The notes: a model not told the origin generated them from the letters alone. DNA of 16,754 nt from UBA9337 sp036584565 (GCA_036584565.1 JAZHDF010000063.1:1-16754); one strand, 5' to 3'. Counted from the first letter of the stretch, positions 6,374 through 14,050 are shown. Translations and numbers: made by a program.

Positions 6374-6402
6374 TTAAGAAGTTCTTTGTTTTATGGTAAA
6401 AT
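6374..6402 (+). promoter_or_regulatory. Promoter of the DUF456 gene (extended -10)
   Basis: -35 TTAAGA (6374-6379), a 17-bp spacer, and TGG before -10 TAAAAT (6397-6402). Predicted start is near 6409, 25 nt before the ATG at 6434. Confidence 0.55.
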
Positions 6403-6433
6403 TATATTAGGGTAAAATATTTAAAAAAATGAA

Positions 6434-6910
6434 ATGGATACAATTTTTTGGGCAGCTCTGGTTTTGATGATTTTAGGTATTGCGGGTAGTGTTTTGCCGG
6501 TCGTGCCCGGTCCGATTTTTAGTTTTCTCGGATTAGTGATTTATTATATTTTTCAAGAAAATGAAATTTTGTCATTGGGTGTGATTTTGGTTTTTGCTTT
6601 GGGGATGTTGTTTTTGGTTTTAGCTGATTATATTTTACCGATTTTGGGGGTGAAATTTTTGGGGGCTTCAAAAAGCGGACAAAAGGGTGCTATTATCGGA
6701 GCTCTCTTGGGAATTGTCTTTTTTCCTCCGCTGGGAATTTTTATCGGCGCTTTGGCAGGGGCGGTTATTGGGGAGATGAGTCGGGGTAAAAAGTTTTCGG
6801 AGGCGATAAGAGTCGGGGCGGGAGTAGTTGCGGGAAGCGCGATGGCGATTTTTTTGCAATTATTTTTTTCCCTAAGTGTTCTTGCTTATTTTTTATTTAA
6901 AATAATTTAA
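6434..6910 (+). CDS. DUF456 membrane protein
   Basis: A 158-residue DUF456 family membrane protein of unknown function. It has the family's hallmark SVLPVVPGPIFSFLGL (19-34) after the first helix, a second helix pair (about 49-66), the DYILPILGVKFLGASKSGQKG block (65-85), the glycine-rich helices about 86-114 with the ending IGEMSRG, and a last pair to the C-terminus. Glycine zippers in the second half suggest tight helix packing. Length is typical. A nearby ATG at 6429 is out of frame, so 6434 is the start; no Shine-Dalgarno sequence precedes it. It may be cotranscribed with the next gene 101 bp downstream, since no terminator is visible between them. Confidence 0.9.
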   Translation: MDTIFWAALVLMILGIAGSVLPVVPGPIFSFLGLVIYYIFQENEILSLGVILVFALGMLFLVLADYILPILGVKFLGASKSGQKGAIIGALLGIVFFPPLGIFIGALAGAVIGEMSRGKKFSEAIRVGAGVVAGSAMAIFLQLFFSLSVLAYFLFKII

Positions 6911-7011
6911 TCAAAAATCTGCTAAATGCAAGTTCGGTTATTATTTAAAAAGCTTGATTTGATTTTGAGAGGATTAATTCATAGCTAAGAAGGAAAATTA
7001 AAAAAATAATC

Positions 7012-7308
7012 ATGTCAAATAAGAATCATATCCAGGGCGAAAAAAGAGGCGGCAAACATACGACTATCATAGATGCGGCCGTTGAAGTTGTTAGATATTT
7101 GCAATCTCTCAAGCAGGTTTCGCGCGTTTCTCCCGGGTATATCCGGTCAGGGCTTAAGGGTGGCGTAAAGCATCGAATTAAAATTATCGAGGAGCAGGGA
7201 GCGCTTCTGCTCAAAGTCAGAGGCGGAATCTCCTTTCAAGAAATCCGAGTGTATACTTCTTCCCCGGAAAAGGTTCAAAAAATAATAGAGGAAAAGTTTT
7301 TTCAATAA
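7012..7308 (+). CDS. DUF2103-like protein
   Basis: This 98-residue soluble basic protein resembles DUF2103 (described as predicted metal-binding proteins in archaea and cyanobacteria): GGKHTTIIDAAVEVVRYL (13-30), VSRVSPGYIRSG (38-47), a VKHRIKI strand (52-58), and GALLLKVRGGISFQEIRVYT (63-82), which parallels the family's strand-turn-QE-strand ending. The histidines at 16 and 54 are candidate ligands, but the family's usual N-terminal cysteine cluster is not seen here. The basic charge would also suit nucleic-acid binding. A GAAGG sequence lies about 18 bases before the ATG, too far to be a normal ribosome site. Confidence 0.6.
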   Translation: MSNKNHIQGEKRGGKHTTIIDAAVEVVRYLQSLKQVSRVSPGYIRSGLKGGVKHRIKIIEEQGALLLKVRGGISFQEIRVYTSSPEKVQKIIEEKFFQ

Positions 7309-7392
7309 TAGTAAATTTATATTCGGGAGTGGTTGCGCTTACAGACAATGATTCTTAATTTATTCTTTACTTAATACGACTGGCGCAAAACC

Positions 7393-7421
7393 TTGCTTTT
7401 TGGCTCAAAATGGTGTATAAT
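7393..7421 (+). promoter_or_regulatory. Promoter of the GH73/lysozyme-like gene
   Basis: Consensus -10 TATAAT (7416-7421), a 17-bp spacer, and a weak -35 TTGCTT (7393-7398). Predicted start is near 7428. The 50-nt leader contains a hairpin with a T-tract. Confidence 0.6.
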
Positions 7422-7436
7422 AGACTTAGATAAATA

Positions 7437-7460
7437 AAACGGGTGAAAATCCGTTTTTTT
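7437..7460 (+). promoter_or_regulatory. Leader hairpin with U-tract (possible attenuator)
   Basis: AAACGG (7437-7442) pairs with CCGTTT (7451-7456) across an 8-nt loop, followed by four more T to 7460. It has terminator form, yet sits between the promoter and the ATG at 7478, starting about 10 nt into the transcript. Confidence 0.5.
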
Positions 7461-7477
7461 ATATTTATAGCCGTTTT

Positions 7478-8137
7478 ATGGGTAAAATAACACAAAAATA
7501 CAATAAAATAAAGGAAAATTCAGCTCGTTTTTGTCAAAAAGCGATCGTTTTTGTCGAAAAAAAATCCGCTTTTTTGCCGGAAATCGATAAAATCAGCACC
7601 AAAAATGTCTTATTATTTATTTTGGCTTTTTTCTTATTATTTTTTTCTTATTTTATGACCGAATCGGTCAATGATATAAAATCGGCGAAAGTATATGAAA
7701 ACAATTTCCCCGTCATTGAGAGAAATATTGAACTGGAAAACAAAATCAGAAAACAAACTCAAGGTTATCCGATCGAGTCGATGACTCGTATTATCGCCAA
7801 GCAAGATGAACAAGTGGCGGCCTTTTTGGTGGCGATCGCCAAGAAAGAAAGCAATTGGGGCAAGAGAACTCCCAAGCTAAACGGAGAGGAATGCAATAAT
7901 CTTTGGGGTTTCCGTCAAAAGCGCGAGAGAATGGGAAGCGGGGGACACACTTGTTTTGATAATCAAAGAGAAGCGGTCGAATCGGTGGCAACTAGAATCG
8001 AGGAATTAATTAAAAGCGGAGTCGATACGCCGGAAGAAATGGTGGTTTGGAAGTGCGGTTATAGTTGCGATGCCCATTCCAATGAAAGTGTCGCCAAGTG
8101 GATTGCCGATGTAAATTATTATTACAGTAAATTTTAA
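7478..8137 (+). CDS. Membrane-anchored GH73/lysozyme-like glucosaminidase
   Basis: A 219-residue enzyme that probably cleaves the glycan strands of peptidoglycan outside the membrane. A basic N-terminal cytosolic tail (1-43) is followed by one membrane helix (about 44-60), a linker, and a lysozyme-like domain of the GH73/LytG type: VAIAKKESNWGKR (118-130) with the candidate catalytic E124, NNLWGFRQKRE (140-150) in place of the family's NNLFGIK, and DNQREAVESVATRIEEL (161-177), matching the usual helix before the C-terminal part. Four cysteines in the outer domain (139, 159, 193, 197) could form two disulfides. The next gene starts 12 bp after the stop, likely in the same operon. Confidence 0.78.
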   Translation: MGKITQKYNKIKENSARFCQKAIVFVEKKSAFLPEIDKISTKNVLLFILAFFLLFFSYFMTESVNDIKSAKVYENNFPVIERNIELENKIRKQTQGYPIESMTRIIAKQDEQVAAFLVAIAKKESNWGKRTPKLNGEECNNLWGFRQKRERMGSGGHTCFDNQREAVESVATRIEELIKSGVDTPEEMVVWKCGYSCDAHSNESVAKWIADVNYYYSKF

Positions 8138-8143
8138 TCAAAT

Positions 8144-8149
8144 AGGAGG
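8144..8149 (+). promoter_or_regulatory. AGGAGG touching the start codon
   Basis: A perfect Shine-Dalgarno core, AGGAGG, ends one base before the ATG at 8150, leaving no spacer. It is one of very few such sequences in the window, but the spacing is not that of a normal ribosome site. No other start codon follows in the next ten codons. Confidence 0.5.
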
Positions 8150-9163
8150 ATGGAAAAAAAAATAGATTTTGTTCAAATATTAGGAAGAGCGCTCGAAATC
8201 ACCAAGCAAAAAAAATTTTTATGGTGGTTCGGTTTTTTTATGACTTTGGGAGGAGGAATTTCTTTGAGTTACAATCTCGGAGATTCATCGGAGCAAGAAG
8301 GAAAAATTGATGAAATGCAATTTATGAGCTGGATGAGGAAAATCAGTTTTTATTGGGAAAATTATACGGGGTGGGTTATTTTGGGAATTGCTTTGTCGGT
8401 TTTGATTTTACTTATCTTTTATCTTTGGGGGTTGGTGAATAAAGGAGCGCTCATCGATTCGATTTTAAAAATTGAAAAAAATCAATCAGTCGATTTTAAA
8501 TCCGGCATAAAAAACGGCTGGCGCTGTTTGGGAAAAATATTTCTTCTGGATTTTATTTTATTCTTTATTTATTTTTCGATTATTTTGATTTTAATTTTTC
8601 CGGTGGTTAGATTATTTGTCTTGAAGGCTTACGGGCCGGGATTTTTTTTGGCTCTGACGGCCTTTTTGATTTTTATTTCTTTTAGTTTTTTGCTCTATTT
8701 TATAAAAAAATATGCCGAGATTTATTTAATCGGCGGGGGAGTGAACCCAAGCAGAGCTTTCGGTTTAGCTTATGACCTAATAGGAAAAAATCCGAAAAAT
8801 ACTCTTTTAGCCGGCTTGGCGGCAATCGTGGTTAATATTTTATTTAGTGTTTTAGCGACCTTGATTCTTTTCGGAATTACAATCCCTTTTATTTTGTTGG
8901 GCTTTTCATTGGAGCTTCTCTGGGAGAAATCATTGGAGACTTCTGTGGTAGTGTTTGTTTCAGTTATATTTTTCGGGTTATTGATTTTTATAAATTCAGT
9001 TTATAATGTTTTTATCGGCGCTTTTTGGGTTATTGTTTTTAGATTTCTGGCCTTAGATAAAAATAAAGAAGAGGAAAAAATAAAAGAATTTTCGCAGGAG
9101 AAGGAAATAGAAATCGAGACAGGCTTAAAAGAGGAACCGGCAAGGGGAGTAAACAATATTTAA
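8150..9163 (+). CDS. Multi-pass membrane protein of unknown function
   Basis: This 337-residue protein begins with a typical segment I associate with CPR proteins of this kind: an amphipathic ILGRALEITKQKKFLWWFGFF (10-30), then a GGG turn. At least seven hydrophobic stretches follow (about 74-96, 129-152, 163-185, 218-233, 235-256, 264-281, 284-300), then a charged cytosolic tail rich in E and K (302-329). The repeated GxA/NP motifs and the internal KNPKNTLLAGLAA helix start (213-225) resemble the glycerophosphodiester phosphodiesterase membrane domain/DUF975 type of protein, but there is no enzymatic motif. It is the second gene after the cell-wall enzyme and ends at a hairpin terminator shared with a convergent gene. 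Confidence 0.8.
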   Translation: MEKKIDFVQILGRALEITKQKKFLWWFGFFMTLGGGISLSYNLGDSSEQEGKIDEMQFMSWMRKISFYWENYTGWVILGIALSVLILLIFYLWGLVNKGALIDSILKIEKNQSVDFKSGIKNGWRCLGKIFLLDFILFFIYFSIILILIFPVVRLFVLKAYGPGFFLALTAFLIFISFSFLLYFIKKYAEIYLIGGGVNPSRAFGLAYDLIGKNPKNTLLAGLAAIVVNILFSVLATLILFGITIPFILLGFSLELLWEKSLETSVVVFVSVIFFGLLIFINSVYNVFIGAFWVIVFRFLALDKNKEEEKIKEFSQEKEIEIETGLKEEPARGVNNI

Positions 9164-9171
9164 GACAAAAT

Positions 9172-9209
9172 AAAAAACATCTCGAATTTGGGCACGGAGA
9201 TGTTTTTTT
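9172..9209. terminator. Bidirectional intrinsic terminator
   Basis: A 12-bp perfect stem, AAAAAACATCTC (9172-9183) with GAGATGTTTTTT (9197-9208), closes a 13-nt loop. It lies between convergent genes whose stops are about 50 bp apart, and serves both. Confidence 0.88.
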
Positions 9210-9213
9210 ATGT

Positions 9214-10209
9214 TTATTTTATATTACAAGTGCCGGAGCTTTTTCCGCTTCCCAGGGAGCCCATACCGAACCCGCTCATCAAATTGCCGGAAGGAGTAAA
9301 TTCTTTGAGTTGATCTCTGAGCGATTGGGAGCCTTCGCAGATTCCGTCATTGATTTTGTTTTGCAATTGTTGACGGGCGCTACCGATACCTCCCTTGATT
9401 ACATTGGAAGCCACCTTTCCCACCACAATTCCGGCTACCTCACCCACATTTTTGGCGTTGGCAATGGTTAGATTATCCAAGGTATTGGCTGAAGCGACCA
9501 AATCTTTGATGGTGGAACCGGGAGTAATTACATATTTAGATTCTTTTTCTTTTTGGGCGATGTAGCCTTGATAGGCGATGGCTTGAGCCAAGGCCGCACC
9601 TTCTTCTTCCCTAATAGCTTTTTCGTATTCGCTTTGAGCAATCAAGTTGTAAAGTATCGGATTATTGTTCGGTTTCATGAAGGCATTGTAGCCGGCCCAA
9701 GTTCCGTCGGCGAACATCTCAGTTGGTGAGCAGGCAAGCTCTTCAAAATCACTTTGCAACTCAGTCAGATCGACCACTGCATTGACTTGCTTGGCTCTGG
9801 CCGAGCGCCATTCGGCGTAATTGGTTCCGCACAGGGTGTTCTTGTAACCGCTATTGGTTTTGCCGCGAGTGGTGATAGTAAAGAAGTCATTCATATATTT
9901 GTTAGCGTTGCTTCTCGGATTGCCGAAAAGATAATCCGACCAATCGGAGATAAAGAGGGAAGAAGCTTGAGAGGTGCCGGCTACCAGATTATTGACCGTC
10001 TCGGTGATTGTTTCGATGGCGGCTTTTTTGAGGGCGCCGACCAGGGCGGCTTGCATTTGCGACCAAGCGTTTTCCAACATCGTCTCAAAAAAGGCTCCGC
10101 CCAGATCCGGCCAAGCGACGTAGGAGGCCTGAGTTTTTTGGGGGGTAAAAAAAGTTCCGGAAATTAGAATAATCAAACTGAGCCAGATGGTTTTTATTTT
10201 TTTATTCAT
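9214..10209 (-). CDS. Exported CPR protein, unknown function
   Basis: A 331-residue exported protein with a signal peptide (KK at 3-4, hydrophobic core 7-20, likely cut after TQA at 28). The mature protein is helical, with an alanine-rich helix (about 50-80), then NNNPILYNLIAQSEYEKAI (181-199), a long helix (about 195-222) and TPGSTIKDLV (229-238), and a glycine/serine-rich C-terminal tail. The NNPxxxYLIAQSE...TPGSxIKDxL order is one I recall from a family of Parcubacteria secreted proteins that occur beside Ca-binding partners, possibly in a surface secretion or pilus-like apparatus; that function is not proven. Four cysteines (127, 160, 291, 328) could pair. It overlaps the upstream gene by 8 bp. 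Confidence 0.7.
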   Translation of the reverse strand: MNKKIKTIWLSLIILISGTFFTPQKTQASYVAWPDLGGAFFETMLENAWSQMQAALVGALKKAAIETITETVNNLVAGTSQASSLFISDWSDYLFGNPRSNANKYMNDFFTITTRGKTNSGYKNTLCGTNYAEWRSARAKQVNAVVDLTELQSDFEELACSPTEMFADGTWAGYNAFMKPNNNPILYNLIAQSEYEKAIREEEGAALAQAIAYQGYIAQKEKESKYVITPGSTIKDLVASANTLDNLTIANAKNVGEVAGIVVGKVASNVIKGGIGSARQQLQNKINDGICEGSQSLRDQLKEFTPSGNLMSGFGMGSLGSGKSSGTCNIK

Positions 10210-11221
10210 AGATTTGATTTTCTTCTTCGGTTAAAAAGCCGGTTAGGCCTAATTCCGAAAGTTTACTTTCTACGCGATCCAAATAATCGGTGGCTAGCAT
10301 CAATAAATTTTCCGCTTCGGAGAGGCTGACTATCGAGGCAAGCGGATCGGATTGATCAATATTTACTCTATCCTTTAAGGAGACAGCGTAAGTGGCCAGT
10401 TGCAAGGCTTCAACATGAATTTCAAACATATCCTGGGGGACCTCCAATTTGTAAAGTTCCTCTATCATTCCTTCTCCTTTTTCAGCCAAATCATTAAAAT
10501 AGTCCAAGCCGCTTCCGGTTGAGAGCATCGGGATTTTGGCGATGATTTCATCGGAGAAAGAAGCTATTTCATCTTCGGAAGCGATGGAGTGGGGGAGATT
10601 GTTGGATAGGATGTAGAAAATAGACGAGAGATAAGCTTCATTGTCTTCTTTTTTCTTGCGAGCTTGTTTTTCTTCGCTAAATTCGGCGTAATTTTGCGTA
10701 AGAATTTTTATTTTGGATTCGTCAACTTGAGGCAACTGGCTAAAGGTTATTTTGCTTTGGATACTTTCTTCGATCAAAGTATTTATCTTGTCTATGGATA
10801 CTCCGCCCGTCTCTCCTTCACTATTGGCAATCATATTGGCGATTTGACCGGAAACCTCTTCCGTCAGATTGCCGGTAGAACCGGCGACACCCGAGTTGAC
10901 GGATTCGGCGGAAAGCACTTCTTTTTCGGCAGTTTCGGTTTCGGAAATTATTTTATCTCCGGGCGCCTGTTTCAAGGGATTATAGCCGCTTTGAACTTCC
11001 GCTCCGTCGGAATATCCGTCATTGTCGGAGTCCGGGTTATTTGGATCGGTGCCGTGTTTCAGTTCTTCTTCGTCGCTTAACCCGTCTAAATCGCTGTCCA
11101 AGACGATATTGTCTTGACTGGAATTATCGGTGGCCAAGATGGAAATCGAATAACCCGAAAAAATCAAGAGGCAAAAAATAAATAAAGATAATTTTATTTT
11201 TTTTACTTCAAAAGAGAGCAT
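10202..11221 (-). CDS. Exported protein with thrombospondin-type-3 Ca-binding repeats
   Basis: A 339-residue exported protein: a signal or anchor helix (about 8-27) is followed by two Ca-binding repeats, DSDLDGLSDEEE (42-53) and DSDNDGYSDGAE (64-75), each with the D-x-D-x-D-G-x-x-D ligand pattern of thrombospondin type 3/EF-hand-like loops, separated by GTDPNNP. A disordered E/S-rich linker and a mainly helical C-terminal half (about 170-335) follow; the latter includes LEVPQDMFEIHVEALQLATYA, a pattern seen in CPR homologues as I recall. The stop codon of this gene overlaps the start of the next (ATGAATAA), so the two are translationally coupled and likely act together. No Shine-Dalgarno sequence precedes the ATG. 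Confidence 0.8.
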   Translation of the reverse strand: MLSFEVKKIKLSLFIFCLLIFSGYSISILATDNSSQDNIVLDSDLDGLSDEEELKHGTDPNNPDSDNDGYSDGAEVQSGYNPLKQAPGDKIISETETAEKEVLSAESVNSGVAGSTGNLTEEVSGQIANMIANSEGETGGVSIDKINTLIEESIQSKITFSQLPQVDESKIKILTQNYAEFSEEKQARKKKEDNEAYLSSIFYILSNNLPHSIASEDEIASFSDEIIAKIPMLSTGSGLDYFNDLAEKGEGMIEELYKLEVPQDMFEIHVEALQLATYAVSLKDRVNIDQSDPLASIVSLSEAENLLMLATDYLDRVESKLSELGLTGFLTEEENQIYE

Positions 11222-11366
11222 AATTTTATTTTTGTTAAAATTCTTTTTGTTTGATAGAAAACGAGGTTAATTTTAAAAATTAAGCGAAAAAGTTTATTTT
11301 TCGGGAGTAATTTTTTCCTCGGATAATCAAAAAGAAAATATAGTTTAGGCAGACTTAAACAAAGAC

Positions 11367-11396
11367 ATTATAACACACAATAACTTGATTTGACAA
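11367..11396 (-). promoter_or_regulatory. Promoter of the exported-protein operon
   Basis: On the minus strand, -35 TTGTCA (11396-11391), an 18-bp spacer, and the extended -10 TGTTATAAT (11375-11367). Predicted start is near 11360, giving an unusually long leader of about 139 nt before the ATG. Confidence 0.62.
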
Positions 11397-11414
11397 TAAG
11401 TTTAATGGTATTCT
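11385..11414 (+). promoter_or_regulatory. Promoter of the UbiA-like gene
   Basis: -35 TTGATT (11385-11390), 18-bp spacer, and TGG before -10 TATTCT (11409-11414). Predicted start is near 11421, about 32 nt before the ATG. A full TTGACA at 11390-11395 overlaps the -35 but lies only 13 bp from this -10. The opposing promoter starts on the same bases. Confidence 0.5.
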
Positions 11415-11452
11415 TTTGATTGAAGTCAAATTAAATTATAGAGAATAAAAAA

Positions 11453-13090
11453 ATGTTTCAAAAAATGTTTAATTTGGTGGAAAAAATAGAAAAAGCGCCG
11501 ACTAATTTTTATCTGTGGTCTTTGACTTTTTTGAGTATTATATTTGCTCGGGTTTTGATGGAAAATTGGCTGGGGCAAATGATCAACCGAAGTGGAGATT
11601 ATTTTTTTCATCATTTTTCCTATACTTTGGTCTTTTTTCTATTGTCTTATCTGTTTTTTTTGGCTTTCTTGATGAAAAAATTAAATTTAAAAATCAAAGC
11701 GGCTTCCAATGTTTTACTTTGGGGGTATTTGATCATTATTTTTCCGCCCCTGTTTGATTTTATCCTTTTGAATGATCGGCCCTACTTGAGTTTTTACGGT
11801 ATTTATAGTCTAAGTGAGATGCCCTACCGATTTTTTACTTTTTTCGGAGATAGTCCCGATTACGGAATGACTTACGGGGTGAGAATTGAAATCGCTTTTA
11901 CCGTTCTAGGCTTGTTGGTTTATAGTTTTATCAAAACTCGCAATAAAATTAAGGCTCTAATAATTTCATTGGAAGCTTATTTGATTCTTTTTTTCCTGGG
12001 AACCTTTCCCTCCTGGATGACTATTTTGGCCCGGGGTTTCCAGAAGGGCCCTTTTAAAGTGGGGGAATCCGACATTGTCCAAATGTTTTTTCCTTCGGTC
12101 AGACTGTTTGCTCGGAGCACGGGTAATTATCTCAACGCATTAAGTATTAAATTATCTTTGGTTTACGGGTTTATTTTATTTTTGTTTGTGGGCTGGGGGT
12201 TGTATATTTTGTATCGAAAACAGTTTTTAGCTTTTTTAAAAAATGCTCGGCCGGTTCAGCTGGGCTATCATATCGGTTTGCTTTTGGCGGGGATGTTTTT
12301 GGCTGCCGCTTTTACCAAAATTAATTGGGAATTAAATATATTTAATGTCTTCGCTTTATTGTTGGTGATAATCTCAGTCGCTTTTGCTTGGTTGGCCTCG
12401 GTGGTGGTAAACGATATTTACGATAAAAAAATAGATCATCTGACCAATCAAACCAGACCTTTGATAGTAAAAGATTTTTCCAACGGGGCTTATATCGCCA
12501 CGGGAGCGGTTTTGTTTGCGGTTTCGATTTTCTTTTCCGCTATGGTCAATCCCAAGGTGGCTTTTTTGTTGATCGCCTATCAAGCCTTGGCTTTCTTGTA
12601 TTCGGCTTGGCCTTTTCGCTTAAAGAGATTTTTGGGAGTAGCCAGTCTGGTGAGCTCCGTTGCCTCTCTATTGATTTTGTTTGCCGGTTTTATCTTGGCG
12701 GCGCCGATGGAAGATATCGGACAATTGCCGACCAGGATAATTTGGCTCTTGGGCTTGGCTTTTATTTTTTGCCTGCCGATTAAAGATTTAAAAGATATCA
12801 AAGGCGATCAAGCGGACGGAGTGATGACTTTTCCGGTAGTTTTCGGCGAGTATTGGGGCAAGGTTATTATCGGCGGAGGAATTTTCTTTGCTTATGTTTT
12901 TAGTGTAATCGCTTTTAACGAGAAAAAACTTTTATTTTGGGCTTTGTTTTTGGGTGGAATTTCTTTCTGGTTGGTGATTATTTCAAAGGAAGACGGGCAA
13001 AAAATAACCAATCGCAATGTAATTTGGTGGGCGATGGGGGTATTGGCGATTTACATTTTTCTTTTGTGGCGAGTTATTTTTGCCACTTGA
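11453..13090 (+). CDS. UbiA-type prenyltransferase with long N-terminal membrane domain
   Basis: A 545-residue integral membrane protein. The C-terminal half (about 270-545) is a UbiA-superfamily prenyltransferase, which transfers an isoprenoid chain to an acceptor using magnesium: the first Asp-rich motif NDxxDxxxD is N320-D321-D324-D328, followed by NQTRPL (332-337), and the second DxxDxxxD is D445-D448-D452 in a KDLKDIKGD context. Nine helices are visible in this half. The N-terminal half (1-265) is a separate hydrophobic domain of about six helices with no family I can name; ordinary UbiA proteins are about 300 residues. The substrate is unknown; quinone, heme or lipid synthesis are all possible. 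It ends 16 bp before the convergent ksgA. Confidence 0.88.
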   Translation: MFQKMFNLVEKIEKAPTNFYLWSLTFLSIIFARVLMENWLGQMINRSGDYFFHHFSYTLVFFLLSYLFFLAFLMKKLNLKIKAASNVLLWGYLIIIFPPLFDFILLNDRPYLSFYGIYSLSEMPYRFFTFFGDSPDYGMTYGVRIEIAFTVLGLLVYSFIKTRNKIKALIISLEAYLILFFLGTFPSWMTILARGFQKGPFKVGESDIVQMFFPSVRLFARSTGNYLNALSIKLSLVYGFILFLFVGWGLYILYRKQFLAFLKNARPVQLGYHIGLLLAGMFLAAAFTKINWELNIFNVFALLLVIISVAFAWLASVVVNDIYDKKIDHLTNQTRPLIVKDFSNGAYIATGAVLFAVSIFFSAMVNPKVAFLLIAYQALAFLYSAWPFRLKRFLGVASLVSSVASLLILFAGFILAAPMEDIGQLPTRIIWLLGLAFIFCLPIKDLKDIKGDQADGVMTFPVVFGEYWGKVIIGGGIFFAYVFSVIAFNEKKLLFWALFLGGISFWLVIISKEDGQKITNRNVIWWAMGVLAIYIFLLWRVIFAT

Positions 13091-13106
13091 TTATTTGAAA
13101 AGATTT

Positions 13107-13880
13107 TTATAATAATCGAGATAGGTCTTGCCAGTTTTTTACTGAGAGTTCCTGGGCTCGGATTTGGGGATTAAGGTTTAACTCGATTAATTTTGCTTCG
13201 ACAGTTTTTTTGTCGAGTCCCAGACTGTTACTTAAATTATTGAGCAAGGTTTTTCGGCGGGCGCAAAATCCGGCTCGGACCAGACGGAAATATTTTTTGC
13301 TTTCTCGAGGCTCTTTGGATTTTATATTTTTTATCCGGATAACGCTGCTGGTCACTTCGGGCGGGGGTGTGAAATTGGACGGTTCAACATCAAACAAGAT
13401 TTCAGCTGCGGCATAATATTGGACGGAAGCGGAGAGCTTGCTCATTCCGCCGGGGCGGGCGATAATCCTTTCGGCCACTTCCTTTTGGATCATCAGAATC
13501 ATTTCTGTCGGCTTAATTTCAGTCTCCAAAAAAAGGCGGATAATTTTGGAGGTGATGTAGTAAGGAATATTGGCAACCAATTTGTAGGTGGAAATTTCTC
13601 GCTCCCTCAATATTTGGGGGAGATTTATTTTGAGAATATCGGCAAAAATTATTTCCAGATTTTTTTGGTTTTTGAATTTTTGTTCCAACAATTCTTTGAG
13701 GTTTTGATCCAGCTCGACAGCGATTACTTTTCCGGCTTTTTGGCACAATTTCTCGGTCAGGATACCCTTGCCGGGACCGATTTCCAAAACAAGATCATCC
13801 GCTCGAATGTCGGCGGAATCCGCTATTCGGTCGACGATTAGAGAATTATTTAAAAAGTTTTGGCCCAGAGGTTGAGGCAT
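13107..13880 (-). CDS. rsmA: 16S rRNA dimethyladenosine transferase (RsmA/KsgA)
   Basis: RsmA uses S-adenosylmethionine to dimethylate the two adjacent adenosines near the 3' end of 16S rRNA, a late step of small-subunit assembly. The 257 residues hold every landmark: LGQNFL (5-10), the SAM-binding VLEIGPGKGILTE (31-43), the acidic VELD (55-58) and FADIL (79-83), the catalytic NIPYYIT (104-110), and PSNFTPPPEVTSSVIRI (167-183). The C-terminal helical domain follows. Length is slightly below the usual 260-275 because the N-terminus is short; the ATG chosen is four residues before LGQNFL. It faces the UbiA gene tail to tail with no terminator visible between them. Confidence 0.98.
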   Translation of the reverse strand: MPQPLGQNFLNNSLIVDRIADSADIRADDLVLEIGPGKGILTEKLCQKAGKVIAVELDQNLKELLEQKFKNQKNLEIIFADILKINLPQILREREISTYKLVANIPYYITSKIIRLFLETEIKPTEMILMIQKEVAERIIARPGGMSKLSASVQYYAAAEILFDVEPSNFTPPPEVTSSVIRIKNIKSKEPRESKKYFRLVRAGFCARRKTLLNNLSNSLGLDKKTVEAKLIELNLNPQIRAQELSVKNWQDLSRLL

Positions 13881-14035
13881 AAAAATTTAGGTTAAATATG
13901 AATTAGTCTTTGTTAACAGATTAAATTAATAAACGAGATAAAGCAAATTTGTCCGATAAATTTTTTAATTTTTAATCAACGAACTGATAATGAATAGAAT
14001 ATTTATTTTCCCCAAAAAGTTCCTTTCTGCCGGAG

Positions 14036-14050
14036 CGGGCTTATAGCCCG
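14036..14050. repeat. GC-rich hairpin in an AT-rich intergenic region
   Basis: CGGGCT (14036-14041) and AGCCCG (14045-14050) pair perfectly over a TAT loop; the neighbouring bases (CCGGAG left, GTCC right) are also GC-rich against an AT-rich background. No U-tract follows, so it is not an intrinsic terminator. It may be a small palindromic repeat. Confidence 0.5.

Larger units (their letters stand above)
6093..6433. other. Intergenic region, two divergent promoters, otherwise featureless
   Basis: This 341-bp AT-rich stretch lies between divergent genes. I see an extended -10 at each end and no hairpin, RNA gene or convincing open frame in between. Confidence 0.6.

Noticed and set aside
9754..10167. 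Open frame of 137 codons on the plus strand over the exported protein gene
   Set aside because: It is antisense to a gene with a clear signal peptide and a coupled operon partner; the frame carries no recognisable domain.
10664..11080. Open frame of 138 codons on the plus strand over the Ca-binding protein gene
   Set aside because: It is the complement of the Ca-binding repeats and linker, and has no independent start signals.
13419..13841. Open frame of 140 codons on the plus strand over rsmA
   Set aside because: It lies entirely antisense to a certain gene, its peptide (glycine-, phenylalanine- and asparagine-rich) resembles no domain, and it has no promoter or ribosome site.
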